Source of the DNA: Novispirillum itersonii subsp. itersonii ATCC 12639
Lineage (GTDB): Bacteria; Pseudomonadota; Alphaproteobacteria; Rhodospirillales; Rhodospirillaceae
Length of the DNA: 64,000 nt
Direction: 5' to 3'
NCBI RefSeq assembly: GCF_000381985.1
Contig: NZ_KB907346.1
Location: 62,001-126,000 of the forward strand
Part shown: piece after piece, positions 45,049 through 53,091 of the stretch
How positions within the stretch are numbered: the stretch's first letter is position 1
How the letters are laid out: each line of letters starts with the position of its first letter
Notes under the pieces: generated by a model
Told to the model about the DNA's origin: nothing
What the model saw: only the letters and a program-made list of their open reading frames with translations
Databases searched by the model: none
Translations under genes and position numbers: made by a program

Positions 45049-47802
45049 TCAGGCATCCAGCGGTTCGATGACCTGCCAGCTATGGCGGCTGATCTGGTTG
45101 CTGCCGTTGCGCGTGTGAATCGGCACGCAGTAGCGCACGGTCGTCAGCGGCGCGGGCGAGGCAAAAATCAACGAGAAGCCGAACTCTGCCGCCGTGTCGA
45201 TCAGGCTGCGCTGATTGCGGGCGTCCAGGGCCAGTGCCTCGTCCAGATAGCAGATGCCCTGGATGGGGCTACGCTGATCCTGCATCAAATGCAGCATCGC
45301 CAGCCCCGTCACCAGTTTGGCCATCAGCACGGTGCCATTGGAGGCGGCACTGTCGAGGTCATCGAAGGCTTCCGGCTCGCGATCTGCCTTGCCGACCCAG
45401 AAGCGCAGGCGAAACAGGTCGGCCACACGCAGGCCATGGCGGGCGTTGCCCTCTTCGATCAGCAGAGTCTTGGCGCGATTGAGTTGATCATCATCGAGCA
45501 TGCTCTGCTGGTTGAACAGTTCGAAGGTTTCGCCACTGTCCACAGTGGCGGCGGTATTTATCAGCAACTCGATGGCCTCGACCAGAATGGTTTCGTCTTC
45601 GGGTTCGATCTTGAACACTGCCAGATCGGAAAGTTGCCGGCCGCTGATCTTGCGGTTGAACTCGCGCATCCTACGCTTGAAAGCAAACAGACCGTCGCGC
45701 AGTTCGCGCAGGCAGGCGGCCACATTCACCACCGCCGAGCGTACCTTCTTTTCCAGGGCTTCGGCTTCCTGCGGCAGGTGATGGGCGAATTCAACGAGAC
45801 GAACAATCTCGCTTTCCGGTTCGCCGACAAACTGATACTTGGTCAATCCGCCGCTATGGATTTCACCCAGCAGATGGCGGATCTGCCCATCCAGCTCCAG
45901 CAACTGGCGGCAGTCGACCTGATAGGTCTGCAGTCGCTCAGCCAGTTGCTCCAGCGCGAACTCGGGCTGAGCCAACCAAGGGCTGTGCGGCAGGTCGGCC
46001 AGCCAGGTGAAGGGGCCTTCGTGGTCGATGCGCTGATGACGGCGTTGCTCTATCTGCCGGTGTTGCTGCTGCAAGGCCGCCAAATCCTGTTGCCGCTGCT
46101 GCCGCTGCTGATCCAATGCGCGGTGCCGCTCTGCCGACTGCGCCAGACTGGCGCCGAGTTCGGCGAGCTTTTTCGCCAGTGTCTGCAGCCGCTCCTCGCG
46201 CTCGGCCTCGCTTTGCCGCAAGTCCTGCATGTGCGCGTAGTCCCGTAACTCGGCATCCAGTTCGGCTAGTTGCTGCTCCAGCGCTTGGCGTTGCTGTTTG
46301 ACGTTTTCCAGAGCCAGGGCGGTGGCCAGTTGTTCTTGCAGCTGAGCCTGCTGTTGCTGCAACTCCTGCTGCAATTCGCTCAGTTCCGCCAGGGTACGTT
46401 GCTGATACTGTGCCGGCAGGGCTTCCAGCCGCAGTTGCAGGCCTAGCAAATTGAATTGCCCGGCATTCGTATCGGCCAAAGCCACAAGCAGTGCCTTGTC
46501 GTCGAGTTGAAAGTCCTCTGTGCCCAGGGTCAGTACCGGCTTGGCCAGCACCTTGTTCAGCGCGTTGAGTTGTTCCGTAGATACGACACTGGCCAGTTGC
46601 TGATAGAGGTTCTGCCCCTGGGTGCGCAACTCCTGCGCCAGCTGCGCGGATTCCCGTTCGATCCGGGCCAGCTCGCGCTCGATGGCCGCTGGCGTGCGGC
46701 TCTGTGCCTGGCCGATCCGTACCACCAACGCATCCCGTTGCGCCAGCAACTCGTGGCGGCGCGCCTCCAGCAGGGCGCGGTCGGGGATCAAGGCAAAACG
46801 CTGCTGCAACGCGCGCAACTGTTCGCTTTGTTGGCGGAGCTGCTTTTGTTCCAGTTCGCACTCTTTTTTCTCGCCAGCCGACTGCATATCCTCTTCGCGC
46901 AGGCGCTGCAGCTCGACATCGCACTGCGCCAACTCATGCTGCAAGGTTTGCTGGCGGGTCTCGTAATGCTGTTGCCACTGACCCAGTGCCGCGTCGATCA
47001 AGGGGCGCCAGCACAGCAATTTGCCGCGCAACACCAAGCGGGCCTCCTGCTTCTGTTCCAGTTCGCTCAGAGTGGCTTGCAGCCGCACGGCGGCCAGGTA
47101 CTGACTGCGTTCGGCGTTGAGGTCGGCAAACGCCTTGTCCCATTCCGCCTTGAAGTCGATGCTGGCATCCGGCAGATCGCGGCGGAAAATCTGCAGCAGA
47201 TAGTCCTTTACCTCGCTGGAGCGCAGTTTGTCCAAGCGCAGCGTGCGGGTCAGCACCCGCTGAAAAACGCTGGCATCGCTGGCATGCTCCAGCCGGAAAA
47301 CGCAGAAGTCCTGCTGACTGGCGAGCTTGCGGCTACGCCCGCCATAGATCATGTCGGCGAATTCGCTGCTGCTGTAGCTGAACACCCGGCGCCCAAAGCT
47401 CGCCAGATGGCTGGCCAGTTGCGGTTGTGCCACCAAGGTGCCATCCGGCAGGCAGAACTCCTCGACCTTCAGCGGCCCGGCATAGGCGAAATACTCGTAC
47501 TCGAAGCTTACCCCTTTGCCCACGCAGCCCAGCACTACGGTGCCGGACTCCGGCAGCGACACCTCCAGCAGCACATAGGCGCTGTTGTTGGGGAAATAGA
47601 AGCGCCGGCTCTTATCCACATCGTGCGCACCAAAATCCATACGGCGGCGGTCGATGATCAGCAGAAACTGCAGGGCATTGATCAGGCTGGTCTTGCCGGT
47701 ATTGTTGGGCGCTACCAGAGAGACCGCACCATCGAGCGGCAGCTCGGCGCGCGAGTAGCCTGCACTCCCCAGCAGGACCAGACGTTGGAAGCCGTACTGC
47801 AT
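45049..47802 (-). CDS. jetC-like: JetC/MksB-like SMC ATPase of the Wadjet system
   Basis: A 917-aa SMC-like motor (start at 47802; its ATG overlaps the jetB stop by one base as TGATG). The N-terminal head has Walker A APNNTGKTSLINAL near residue 30. Long coiled coils rich in Gln, Leu and Glu span about 230-720. The C-terminal head has Walker B GICYLDEALALD. With JetA and JetB it should extrude loops on closed circular plasmids. The Gln-rich coil is unusual and may reflect the donor lineage. Confidence 0.9.
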   Translation of the reverse strand: MQYGFQRLVLLGSAGYSRAELPLDGAVSLVAPNNTGKTSLINALQFLLIIDRRRMDFGAHDVDKSRRFYFPNNSAYVLLEVSLPESGTVVLGCVGKGVSFEYEYFAYAGPLKVEEFCLPDGTLVAQPQLASHLASFGRRVFSYSSSEFADMIYGGRSRKLASQQDFCVFRLEHASDASVFQRVLTRTLRLDKLRSSEVKDYLLQIFRRDLPDASIDFKAEWDKAFADLNAERSQYLAAVRLQATLSELEQKQEARLVLRGKLLCWRPLIDAALGQWQQHYETRQQTLQHELAQCDVELQRLREEDMQSAGEKKECELEQKQLRQQSEQLRALQQRFALIPDRALLEARRHELLAQRDALVVRIGQAQSRTPAAIERELARIERESAQLAQELRTQGQNLYQQLASVVSTEQLNALNKVLAKPVLTLGTEDFQLDDKALLVALADTNAGQFNLLGLQLRLEALPAQYQQRTLAELSELQQELQQQQAQLQEQLATALALENVKQQRQALEQQLAELDAELRDYAHMQDLRQSEAEREERLQTLAKKLAELGASLAQSAERHRALDQQRQQRQQDLAALQQQHRQIEQRRHQRIDHEGPFTWLADLPHSPWLAQPEFALEQLAERLQTYQVDCRQLLELDGQIRHLLGEIHSGGLTKYQFVGEPESEIVRLVEFAHHLPQEAEALEKKVRSAVVNVAACLRELRDGLFAFKRRMREFNRKISGRQLSDLAVFKIEPEDETILVEAIELLINTAATVDSGETFELFNQQSMLDDDQLNRAKTLLIEEGNARHGLRVADLFRLRFWVGKADREPEAFDDLDSAASNGTVLMAKLVTGLAMLHLMQDQRSPIQGICYLDEALALDARNQRSLIDTAAEFGFSLIFASPAPLTTVRYCVPIHTRNGSNQISRHSWQVIEPLDA

Positions 47803-48416
47803 CAGGTGTTCTCCTCGTCGTCTGGTGCATCCGCAGTCCAGTCTTCCGCTGCAGGCGTGCTCTCTTCGTCGCCATCGGTCTTGGCCGTCAACGCCAGGCT
47901 TTCGAAATGATCGAGGTAACGGCATACAGCGGGCAGCAGTCGCCAGCCCGCCGGCTCTGGCACGGCAAAGCCGAGGTTGCAGGCGCGGCCCATCAGCTCC
48001 ACCAGGGCGTCGAGGTTGAGGCCCTCGGCATCCAGCAGATCTTGCTGTTGCTTGTAAACCTCGGCCAGCCAGGCGCTGTCGATCAGCCAATCGGTAAAGC
48101 GCTGCAGGGCCTTGCCGGCGTTGGCCTGGGCATCGAAGATCACCATGAACAGCAAGGCCAGCTGGCGGCTGATCTTGCCGATGTTGCTGTTGGCGTCACT
48201 GTTGTGAAACCAGGCAAAGCCCCTGGCATCCAGGCGCAGTTCGAACCCCAGCGCGGCAAACAAGCCGACATAGCTGGCCTCGTGCTGTTCCAGCTCCGCC
48301 CACAGCGCGGGCTCGGCCATTCGATTCAGGTGTTTGCCGGAGAGAAACAGGCGGAACAGCTCGGCCAATGCCGGCATTTGCGACAGGGCGGCTGCCAGAG
48401 CGTGTGGGATCGTCAT
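47802..48416 (-). CDS. jetB-like: JetB/MksE-like subunit of the Wadjet system
   Basis: A 204-aa winged-helix-like protein (DIPHALAAALSQMPAL-like N-terminus) that fits the MukE/MksE role as kite subunit bridging the kleisin and SMC heads. It ends in an acidic tail (TDGDEESTPAAEDWTADAPD). It overlaps jetA by 4 bp (ATGA) and touches jetC, so the complex is translated as a coupled set. Assignment rests on context and size more than on a motif. Confidence 0.75.
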   Translation of the reverse strand: MTIPHALAAALSQMPALAELFRLFLSGKHLNRMAEPALWAELEQHEASYVGLFAALGFELRLDARGFAWFHNSDANSNIGKISRQLALLFMVIFDAQANAGKALQRFTDWLIDSAWLAEVYKQQQDLLDAEGLNLDALVELMGRACNLGFAVPEPAGWRLLPAVCRYLDHFESLALTAKTDGDEESTPAAEDWTADAPDDEENT

Positions 48417-49672
48417 TGCGGGATACTCACGCGGTGAGGGTGATGCAGGACGCGAATCGTCTGCAGCGTGGTTTTTTCAGACTGGCTGGCTGCCTCGAAC
48501 TGCCAGCCGAGCTCATGTTGCAGGTCATGGAACAGGCGCAGCAGGATGGCATCCTGCAGGTGGGCGTAATGGCGGTGCAGCCAATCGAGCAGATTTTCCA
48601 CCGGCAGGCTGCGGGCCAGATGCGCACGAATAGCGGCTTCGTCCACCTGCTCCAGCAAGGGAGCGTCATCGCCAGGCTCATCCTTCGGAAAGGCCACCGC
48701 CTGCGGCTGGTATTGGCGCGCGGCAGCCATGACCGCCCGAACCTCATCGCCCAATTGCAATTTGAAACCGCGCTCATTGCGCCAGACGGGGAGTGCGGTC
48801 TCATCCGCCGGGCGCGACAGTGCGCGACGCAGGCCGCGTTTGCGCACCTGCCCCAACAGCAAGCTGATGGCACTGGTCAGTGCGTTGTGCTGACGCAGCT
48901 CTTCGCGCAAGGGCAGCAGTGTATCGGCGCACTGTTGCGCAACCAGCCGGCCAAAGCGCCGCAGCTCCTTGGCCTGGTGCGCCACCTGACGTAACTGCAG
49001 GCGATGCGAGTAGAGCGCACCCTGTACCGACAATTGCTCTAGGCCCCAGTCAAGCGCACGCTCCGCTTCTTCCAGATAGCGATAAAAGGTACCCTGCGAG
49101 CCGCTGTCCATCATCTGGTTCATCGGCTCCACATAATGATCGTAGGCTTCCAGCACCTCGCGGTAGCGCTGGCTGATCGGCATGCTGCTGTCGGCGCTTT
49201 TGGCGTTTTCCGCCAGCTCAAAGAGCGCGTGCCGGTCCTGATCGAGCTGCAGGCTGATCTGGCGGAAGAGTTCTGCCAGCTTGTTGGCGGCCCCGCGCAC
49301 GCGATCCATGTCGGCCCCGAGCATCCCTTCATTGAGTGCTTCGGTGGCTTCACGGATCGCAGCAACACGAGCCTGCAGTACTGCAGCCAGGCCCAGCTCA
49401 TGTTCACGGGTGAGGCCGCGCACGAACTCCAGCACATAGGCATTGAGCTGCAGATCGTTGCTGCGCGGCAAGGTTTGCAGGATGTCCGCGTTGACCAAGG
49501 CACGCAGCACCGCGCCCTGCGTTTCGGCATCCCGTTGCCCGGACACCTTGGCAATGCCGTTCAACACCTGATTGCTGGTCAGCACGGCAAACTCGCGCGA
49601 CAGCCGCACCAGGAGCTCCACGGTGTCCCAATGGGTGTAAAGCGCGTAGACCAGCGAGCGAGGGTTGGCCAT
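48413..49672 (-). CDS. jetA-like: JetA/MksF-like kleisin subunit of the Wadjet system
   Basis: A 419-aa mostly helical protein, first gene of the jet operon. The N-terminal part (ALYTHWDTVELLVRLSREFA, QRDAETQGAVLRALVNADIL) resembles a winged-helix domain like that of MukF. Helical arms follow, with a C-terminal wHTH-like end. It probably links the SMC heads and recruits JetB. The upstream 413-bp region has an unusual repeat array and palindromes. Confidence 0.75.
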   Translation of the reverse strand: MANPRSLVYALYTHWDTVELLVRLSREFAVLTSNQVLNGIAKVSGQRDAETQGAVLRALVNADILQTLPRSNDLQLNAYVLEFVRGLTREHELGLAAVLQARVAAIREATEALNEGMLGADMDRVRGAANKLAELFRQISLQLDQDRHALFELAENAKSADSSMPISQRYREVLEAYDHYVEPMNQMMDSGSQGTFYRYLEEAERALDWGLEQLSVQGALYSHRLQLRQVAHQAKELRRFGRLVAQQCADTLLPLREELRQHNALTSAISLLLGQVRKRGLRRALSRPADETALPVWRNERGFKLQLGDEVRAVMAAARQYQPQAVAFPKDEPGDDAPLLEQVDEAAIRAHLARSLPVENLLDWLHRHYAHLQDAILLRLFHDLQHELGWQFEAASQSEKTTLQTIRVLHHPHRVSIPQ

Positions 49673-49808
49673 GTCAGTTCAGTCTCCCTCCACCGAGCAG
49701 GCATGCCCTGTGCCGCATGCTCTCACCCGCCAGCCGCACAGGGCGGCAACCCGGCGCATGGCCGCAGCGGGGTTTCATAAGGTGCAGGCTGGACGCATCG
49801 ACCATTCG

Positions 49809-49917
49809 TTGTCCCCACGCCGCCGCGCCCGATTTCTGGCGAAATCGAGCCCAGCGGCCACATTCTTTGTGCTCTCGCGAGCCAGCACAAAGAATGTGCT
49901 CATCGTGCTGGGGACAA
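49809..49917. repeat. Nested inverted repeats upstream of jetA
   Basis: A perfect 15-bp inverted repeat, CACATTCTTTGTGCT (49859-49873) and AGCACAAAGAATGTG (49884-49898), has a 10-nt spacer. It lies inside 9-bp outer arms TTGTCCCCA (49809-49817) and TGGGGACAA (49909-49917). A smaller hairpin CGATTTC/GAAATCG is at 49830-49847. The span can fold into a large branched structure. Confidence 0.8.
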
Positions 49918-49959
49918 GCGACTCTCGGGCTGCGTCCCGGCCGGAATGTGTCAGGCATG

Positions 49960-50075
49960 GTGGCAACACTGTGTGCACAAAGTGGCGTCAATGTGGTGAA
50001 CAGCGTGGCAACATTGTGTTGAACATGGCGGCAGCATTGTGGCGACATGTGGGTCACAGTGTGGCAACAAGGTGG
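49960..50075. repeat. Degenerate 21-23 bp tandem repeats upstream of the jet operon
   Basis: Units resembling GTGGCAACATTGTGTTGAAC start at about 49960, 49982, 50005, 50028 and 50049, with a partial unit at 50061. Spacing of 21-23 bp is about two helical turns. They lie between the GmrSD-like gene end and jetA, in the jetA promoter region. Confidence 0.75.
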
Positions 50076-50085
50076 CGCTGACAGC

Positions 50086-51798
50086 TCAAGCGGTCGCATG
50101 GATGAAAGCATTCAGTGCCGCCGCGATGCGTTTACGGCGCTCTTGCAAGAACGCCTTGTAGTGATCCAGTGCCAGCAGTTCCTCCTCCACCGGGATGCAC
50201 TGTGCTGCGAATGGTGCTGCACCGTGCTGTGCCACCAGCGGCAACAGGTAGGTCACAGGCGCTTTGTCGCTGATCGCACGATTGGTTTTGCCGCCGATGA
50301 AAGCCAGGTTGGCGATGTCGTCGGCCTCGCGAGGGGTGTAGCTGCCGCGCAGCAATGCCTTGGGGAAAATGTGATGAAACTGCAAGCGGTGCTGACTGCC
50401 CGAGTGGTCCAGAGCAATGGCAAGGTGGCTGCGCCAATCCTTGGCACCTGCCGCACGAAATGCCAGGAACATGGTCTTGAACAGCGCACTGCGCTGGTTG
50501 CGCCCCTCCAGCTCTTCCGGCGTGATGTCAAGGCGGCCGAACTGCAGACGCAGCCGGTCGATCAGTTCATTGACGCCGCCGCCATTGCGGATGATCGCTA
50601 AATCCTGATCCAGAATGGTCTCACTGGAACCCCGCGAGAAACGGCCTTTGGCATTGGCGGCCAAGGCCCAGTAGCGCAACTGCTGCGCTTCTTCCGTGCT
50701 GAGGGCATAGTCACGGCGATGCCCAATGTAGGCAAGTACCACCAGTAAGAAGGGCGATGACAGCAAGGCAGGGCTGTCGATACCCAGATTGCTGCGTGCG
50801 AAATTGAGGGCAAATTCCATCCCCTCGCAGGCTTCTTTCCAGGCTTGCTGCAGTACGTCCAGGGTCAGGCTGCCGACGGTCAGAAAACGGGATTGCCCGG
50901 TAGCAAAGGCCATCAAATTCTTCAGGTGCAAACCCAGATCAAGCTCGAAACCGTTCTGGGCGCAAGCACTCTGGAAGTCCAGGAAGGTCTGCAGCGAGTG
51001 CCGCCATTTGGCCGTGATCTGCGCCAGAGCCAGATCGGAGCTGCGCAGCTTGGCGCCCAGCGAGTTGACCCGCACGAAGATTTCCGTGACCTCGTCGTAG
51101 GACAGTGTTCGCTCCAGCACGTCCATGCGATACACGTACTTGCGAATGCCGCGTAGCCGGGCCAGGCGCTGACTGTATTTCTCGTAACGCGGATCATCAA
51201 AGCCACTGATGCCCGCACGTTTGAGGAAAGGCGCATCGCTGTCGGTCTTGAAGACTTCGGATACCGTCACCCACTGCGGCAACTGCTCCAGCTTCCGTGT
51301 CGCCACCACGAAGGTCATTTTGTTGAAGCGCGTCAGCAGTTCGTCCTCGCTGGCGTCGGCCTCGTCGCCTCCCAGCTCGCCTTCCTCATCGACCTCAGCG
51401 TCATCGCCGTTCTCATCCACTTCGGTCACGACGGCCAGTTGGTCGGGATGCTCCAGATTGAACAGCAAATCGATGGGCCGACGGCGACCGCGCACCGACA
51501 CCGGCTCGCCACGAATGACGGCAGATAACGAGGTCAGACGCTGTTGTCCATCGAGCAACAGGCGGGTGCTCTGATAAGGGTTATTGCTTTGGCTGACGGC
51601 GAAGCTCTGCAGGGGCACGGCCTCATCGGTTTCCCACAGCAGGATCGCCCCCGAGGGATAGCCCCGATACAGAGAGTCGAGCAAGTCGCGCACGCGCGTG
51701 GAGCGCCAGACATACTGCCGCTGCATTTCCGGCAAGCGCAGCTCACCACGCTCGATCATCGAGACCAGTTCTTCAACGCTGGCTTCAGCCTTGGCCAT
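50086..51798 (-). CDS. GmrSD-like DUF262/HNH single-chain nuclease
   Basis: A 570-aa protein. The N-terminal DUF262 (ParB-like NTPase/nuclease) domain has RLPEMQRQYVW and LLLDGQQRLTSLSAVI near residue 85. A strongly acidic loop (residues about 120-150) is followed by a helical middle. The C-terminal HNH-type part has LQFHHIFPKALLRG and ANLAFIGGKTNRAIS. This single-chain arrangement is like GmrSD, which in E. coli cuts glucosylated hydroxymethylcytosine DNA of T-even phages. The modification recognised here is not known. Last gene of the seven-gene unit; 23 bp from the previous gene. Confidence 0.88.
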   Translation of the reverse strand: MAKAEASVEELVSMIERGELRLPEMQRQYVWRSTRVRDLLDSLYRGYPSGAILLWETDEAVPLQSFAVSQSNNPYQSTRLLLDGQQRLTSLSAVIRGEPVSVRGRRRPIDLLFNLEHPDQLAVVTEVDENGDDAEVDEEGELGGDEADASEDELLTRFNKMTFVVATRKLEQLPQWVTVSEVFKTDSDAPFLKRAGISGFDDPRYEKYSQRLARLRGIRKYVYRMDVLERTLSYDEVTEIFVRVNSLGAKLRSSDLALAQITAKWRHSLQTFLDFQSACAQNGFELDLGLHLKNLMAFATGQSRFLTVGSLTLDVLQQAWKEACEGMEFALNFARSNLGIDSPALLSSPFLLVVLAYIGHRRDYALSTEEAQQLRYWALAANAKGRFSRGSSETILDQDLAIIRNGGGVNELIDRLRLQFGRLDITPEELEGRNQRSALFKTMFLAFRAAGAKDWRSHLAIALDHSGSQHRLQFHHIFPKALLRGSYTPREADDIANLAFIGGKTNRAISDKAPVTYLLPLVAQHGAAPFAAQCIPVEEELLALDHYKAFLQERRKRIAAALNAFIHATA

Positions 51799-51821
51799 GG
51801 TGCTTCCTTATTCTCTCAATC

Positions 51822-53090
51822 TCACTCAACTGCTGCGGGCGGCTCGGCAGCGGGGATGATCAACAACAGCTCGGAGTCATCCACTAGCCTGTAAACCGGC
51901 CGCTTGCCGGACAGTCGTTCGCTCTGATCCAGAATGATCTGAACCCCTTCACCACGCTTGTCCATCATGGCGATGCGGCCCGTGATCGCTTTGTCCGCCT
52001 CGGGCACGGAACATTTGGCCAGCAGGCTGGTGACGGCTTCGTTTCGCGCGGCCTGGCGGTAGGGAAGGCTCTCCACCGTCATGGTGTTGGGGATGGCGCC
52101 TGGCGAATACAGCTCCAGCCGGTTCGCAAACATCCGCAGGCGGATTTTGGCGCCATGGATCGAGTAATCCCGGTGCGCAACGGCATTGACCAGGGCCTCG
52201 AAGACGGCGGTCATGTCATACTGCGGCAGGTCGTGCCGGCCCTCATTCTTGGTGGCATAGACCTGCATGTTCTTGCGTACGAAGTGGCAAGCCGCCAGCA
52301 CCTGGGCATCTAGCGGTCCGGTGATGTCCTGGGCGTCGAGCTGATAGGCCGTGTCGCCTTGCGGCAGCACCTCGGTGCCACGGTATGCCACGGCCTGAAT
52401 GAAGGCATTTGGCAGCCAGCGGCGAGGGTCAGCGCTTGCCATCAGCACGCCGGCAATGGTTGGCCGAAGTGCGCCGTCGGCATCGGTGCGCGCCATGGCC
52501 AGTTTATCCAGCAGCACCTCGCGCGAATCCTGCACGCGCGGACTGGCAAAACGTTGCAACAGATCATCTACAAGGTCGTCGAGTGTGGCGCCAGGCACCG
52601 GCTGCTCGTCGAAGCGGATGATGCGCGCCTGGCTGCGTTGCTGGAACAAACGCGCCAGATAGTCCGGAGCCATTTCACGCTTGGCGCTGCCCACGCGGTG
52701 CAAATAGCCGCCGGGGCTTTTATGCACGAACAGGCTGCTTGCGATATCGACTTTCAATACTGGCAAGGGCTCGCCTGACGTGCTGGGCAGGCTCAGACGC
52801 TCGATCACCGGCGCGAGCGGCGGGGTGATGCTGTCCAGGCAAATCTGCCGGACGAAATCCTCCACCAGGTCCAGGCGCTCCAGCGGGATACCGAGCACTT
52901 CACGGGTGTCGTCCACGCCGAGCACGCACACACCACCCCGGCTGTTGGCGAAAGCGGCCAGCTCATCGGCCAGCGAATCTTTATGGGGGGCTGACACCTT
53001 TTGACCGGCAAAGCGGACTTCCTTCAACTCCAGATAGGAGTCCTCTCCCAGGCGAATCTTGTCGATCAAGTCCGCGATGTTGTCGAACAT
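51822..53090 (-). CDS. AlbA_2/Schlafen-type ATP-binding protein
   Basis: A 422-aa protein. The N-terminal AlbA_2 (Schlafen-like divergent AAA_4) domain reads SYLELKEVRFAG, then DELAAFANSRGGVCVLGVDD. The C-terminal half has a GHKL-type/winged segment (ALVNAVAHRDYSIHG). Such proteins occur as regulators and as nuclease-like effectors in anti-phage loci. The start at 53090 follows the TrlF stop by one base, so the genes are coupled. Effector function is inferred. Confidence 0.85.
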   Translation of the reverse strand: MFDNIADLIDKIRLGEDSYLELKEVRFAGQKVSAPHKDSLADELAAFANSRGGVCVLGVDDTREVLGIPLERLDLVEDFVRQICLDSITPPLAPVIERLSLPSTSGEPLPVLKVDIASSLFVHKSPGGYLHRVGSAKREMAPDYLARLFQQRSQARIIRFDEQPVPGATLDDLVDDLLQRFASPRVQDSREVLLDKLAMARTDADGALRPTIAGVLMASADPRRWLPNAFIQAVAYRGTEVLPQGDTAYQLDAQDITGPLDAQVLAACHFVRKNMQVYATKNEGRHDLPQYDMTAVFEALVNAVAHRDYSIHGAKIRLRMFANRLELYSPGAIPNTMTVESLPYRQAARNEAVTSLLAKCSVPEADKAITGRIAMMDKRGEGVQIILDQSERLSGKRPVYRLVDDSELLLIIPAAEPPAAVE

Positions 53091-53091
53091 G

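Noticed and set aside
46456-47910. 484-codon plus-strand frame over jetC
   Set aside because: It is antisense to the coiled-coil SMC gene, rich in Leu/Gln from the repeat composition, with no motif.
49960-50075. CRISPR array
   Set aside because: The repeats are degenerate and directly adjacent, with no unique spacers of constant length and no cas genes nearby.
49674-50111. 145-codon minus-strand frame in the jetA upstream region
   Set aside because: It runs through the repeat array and nested palindromes and has no family motif or good start; the region is better explained as regulatory DNA.
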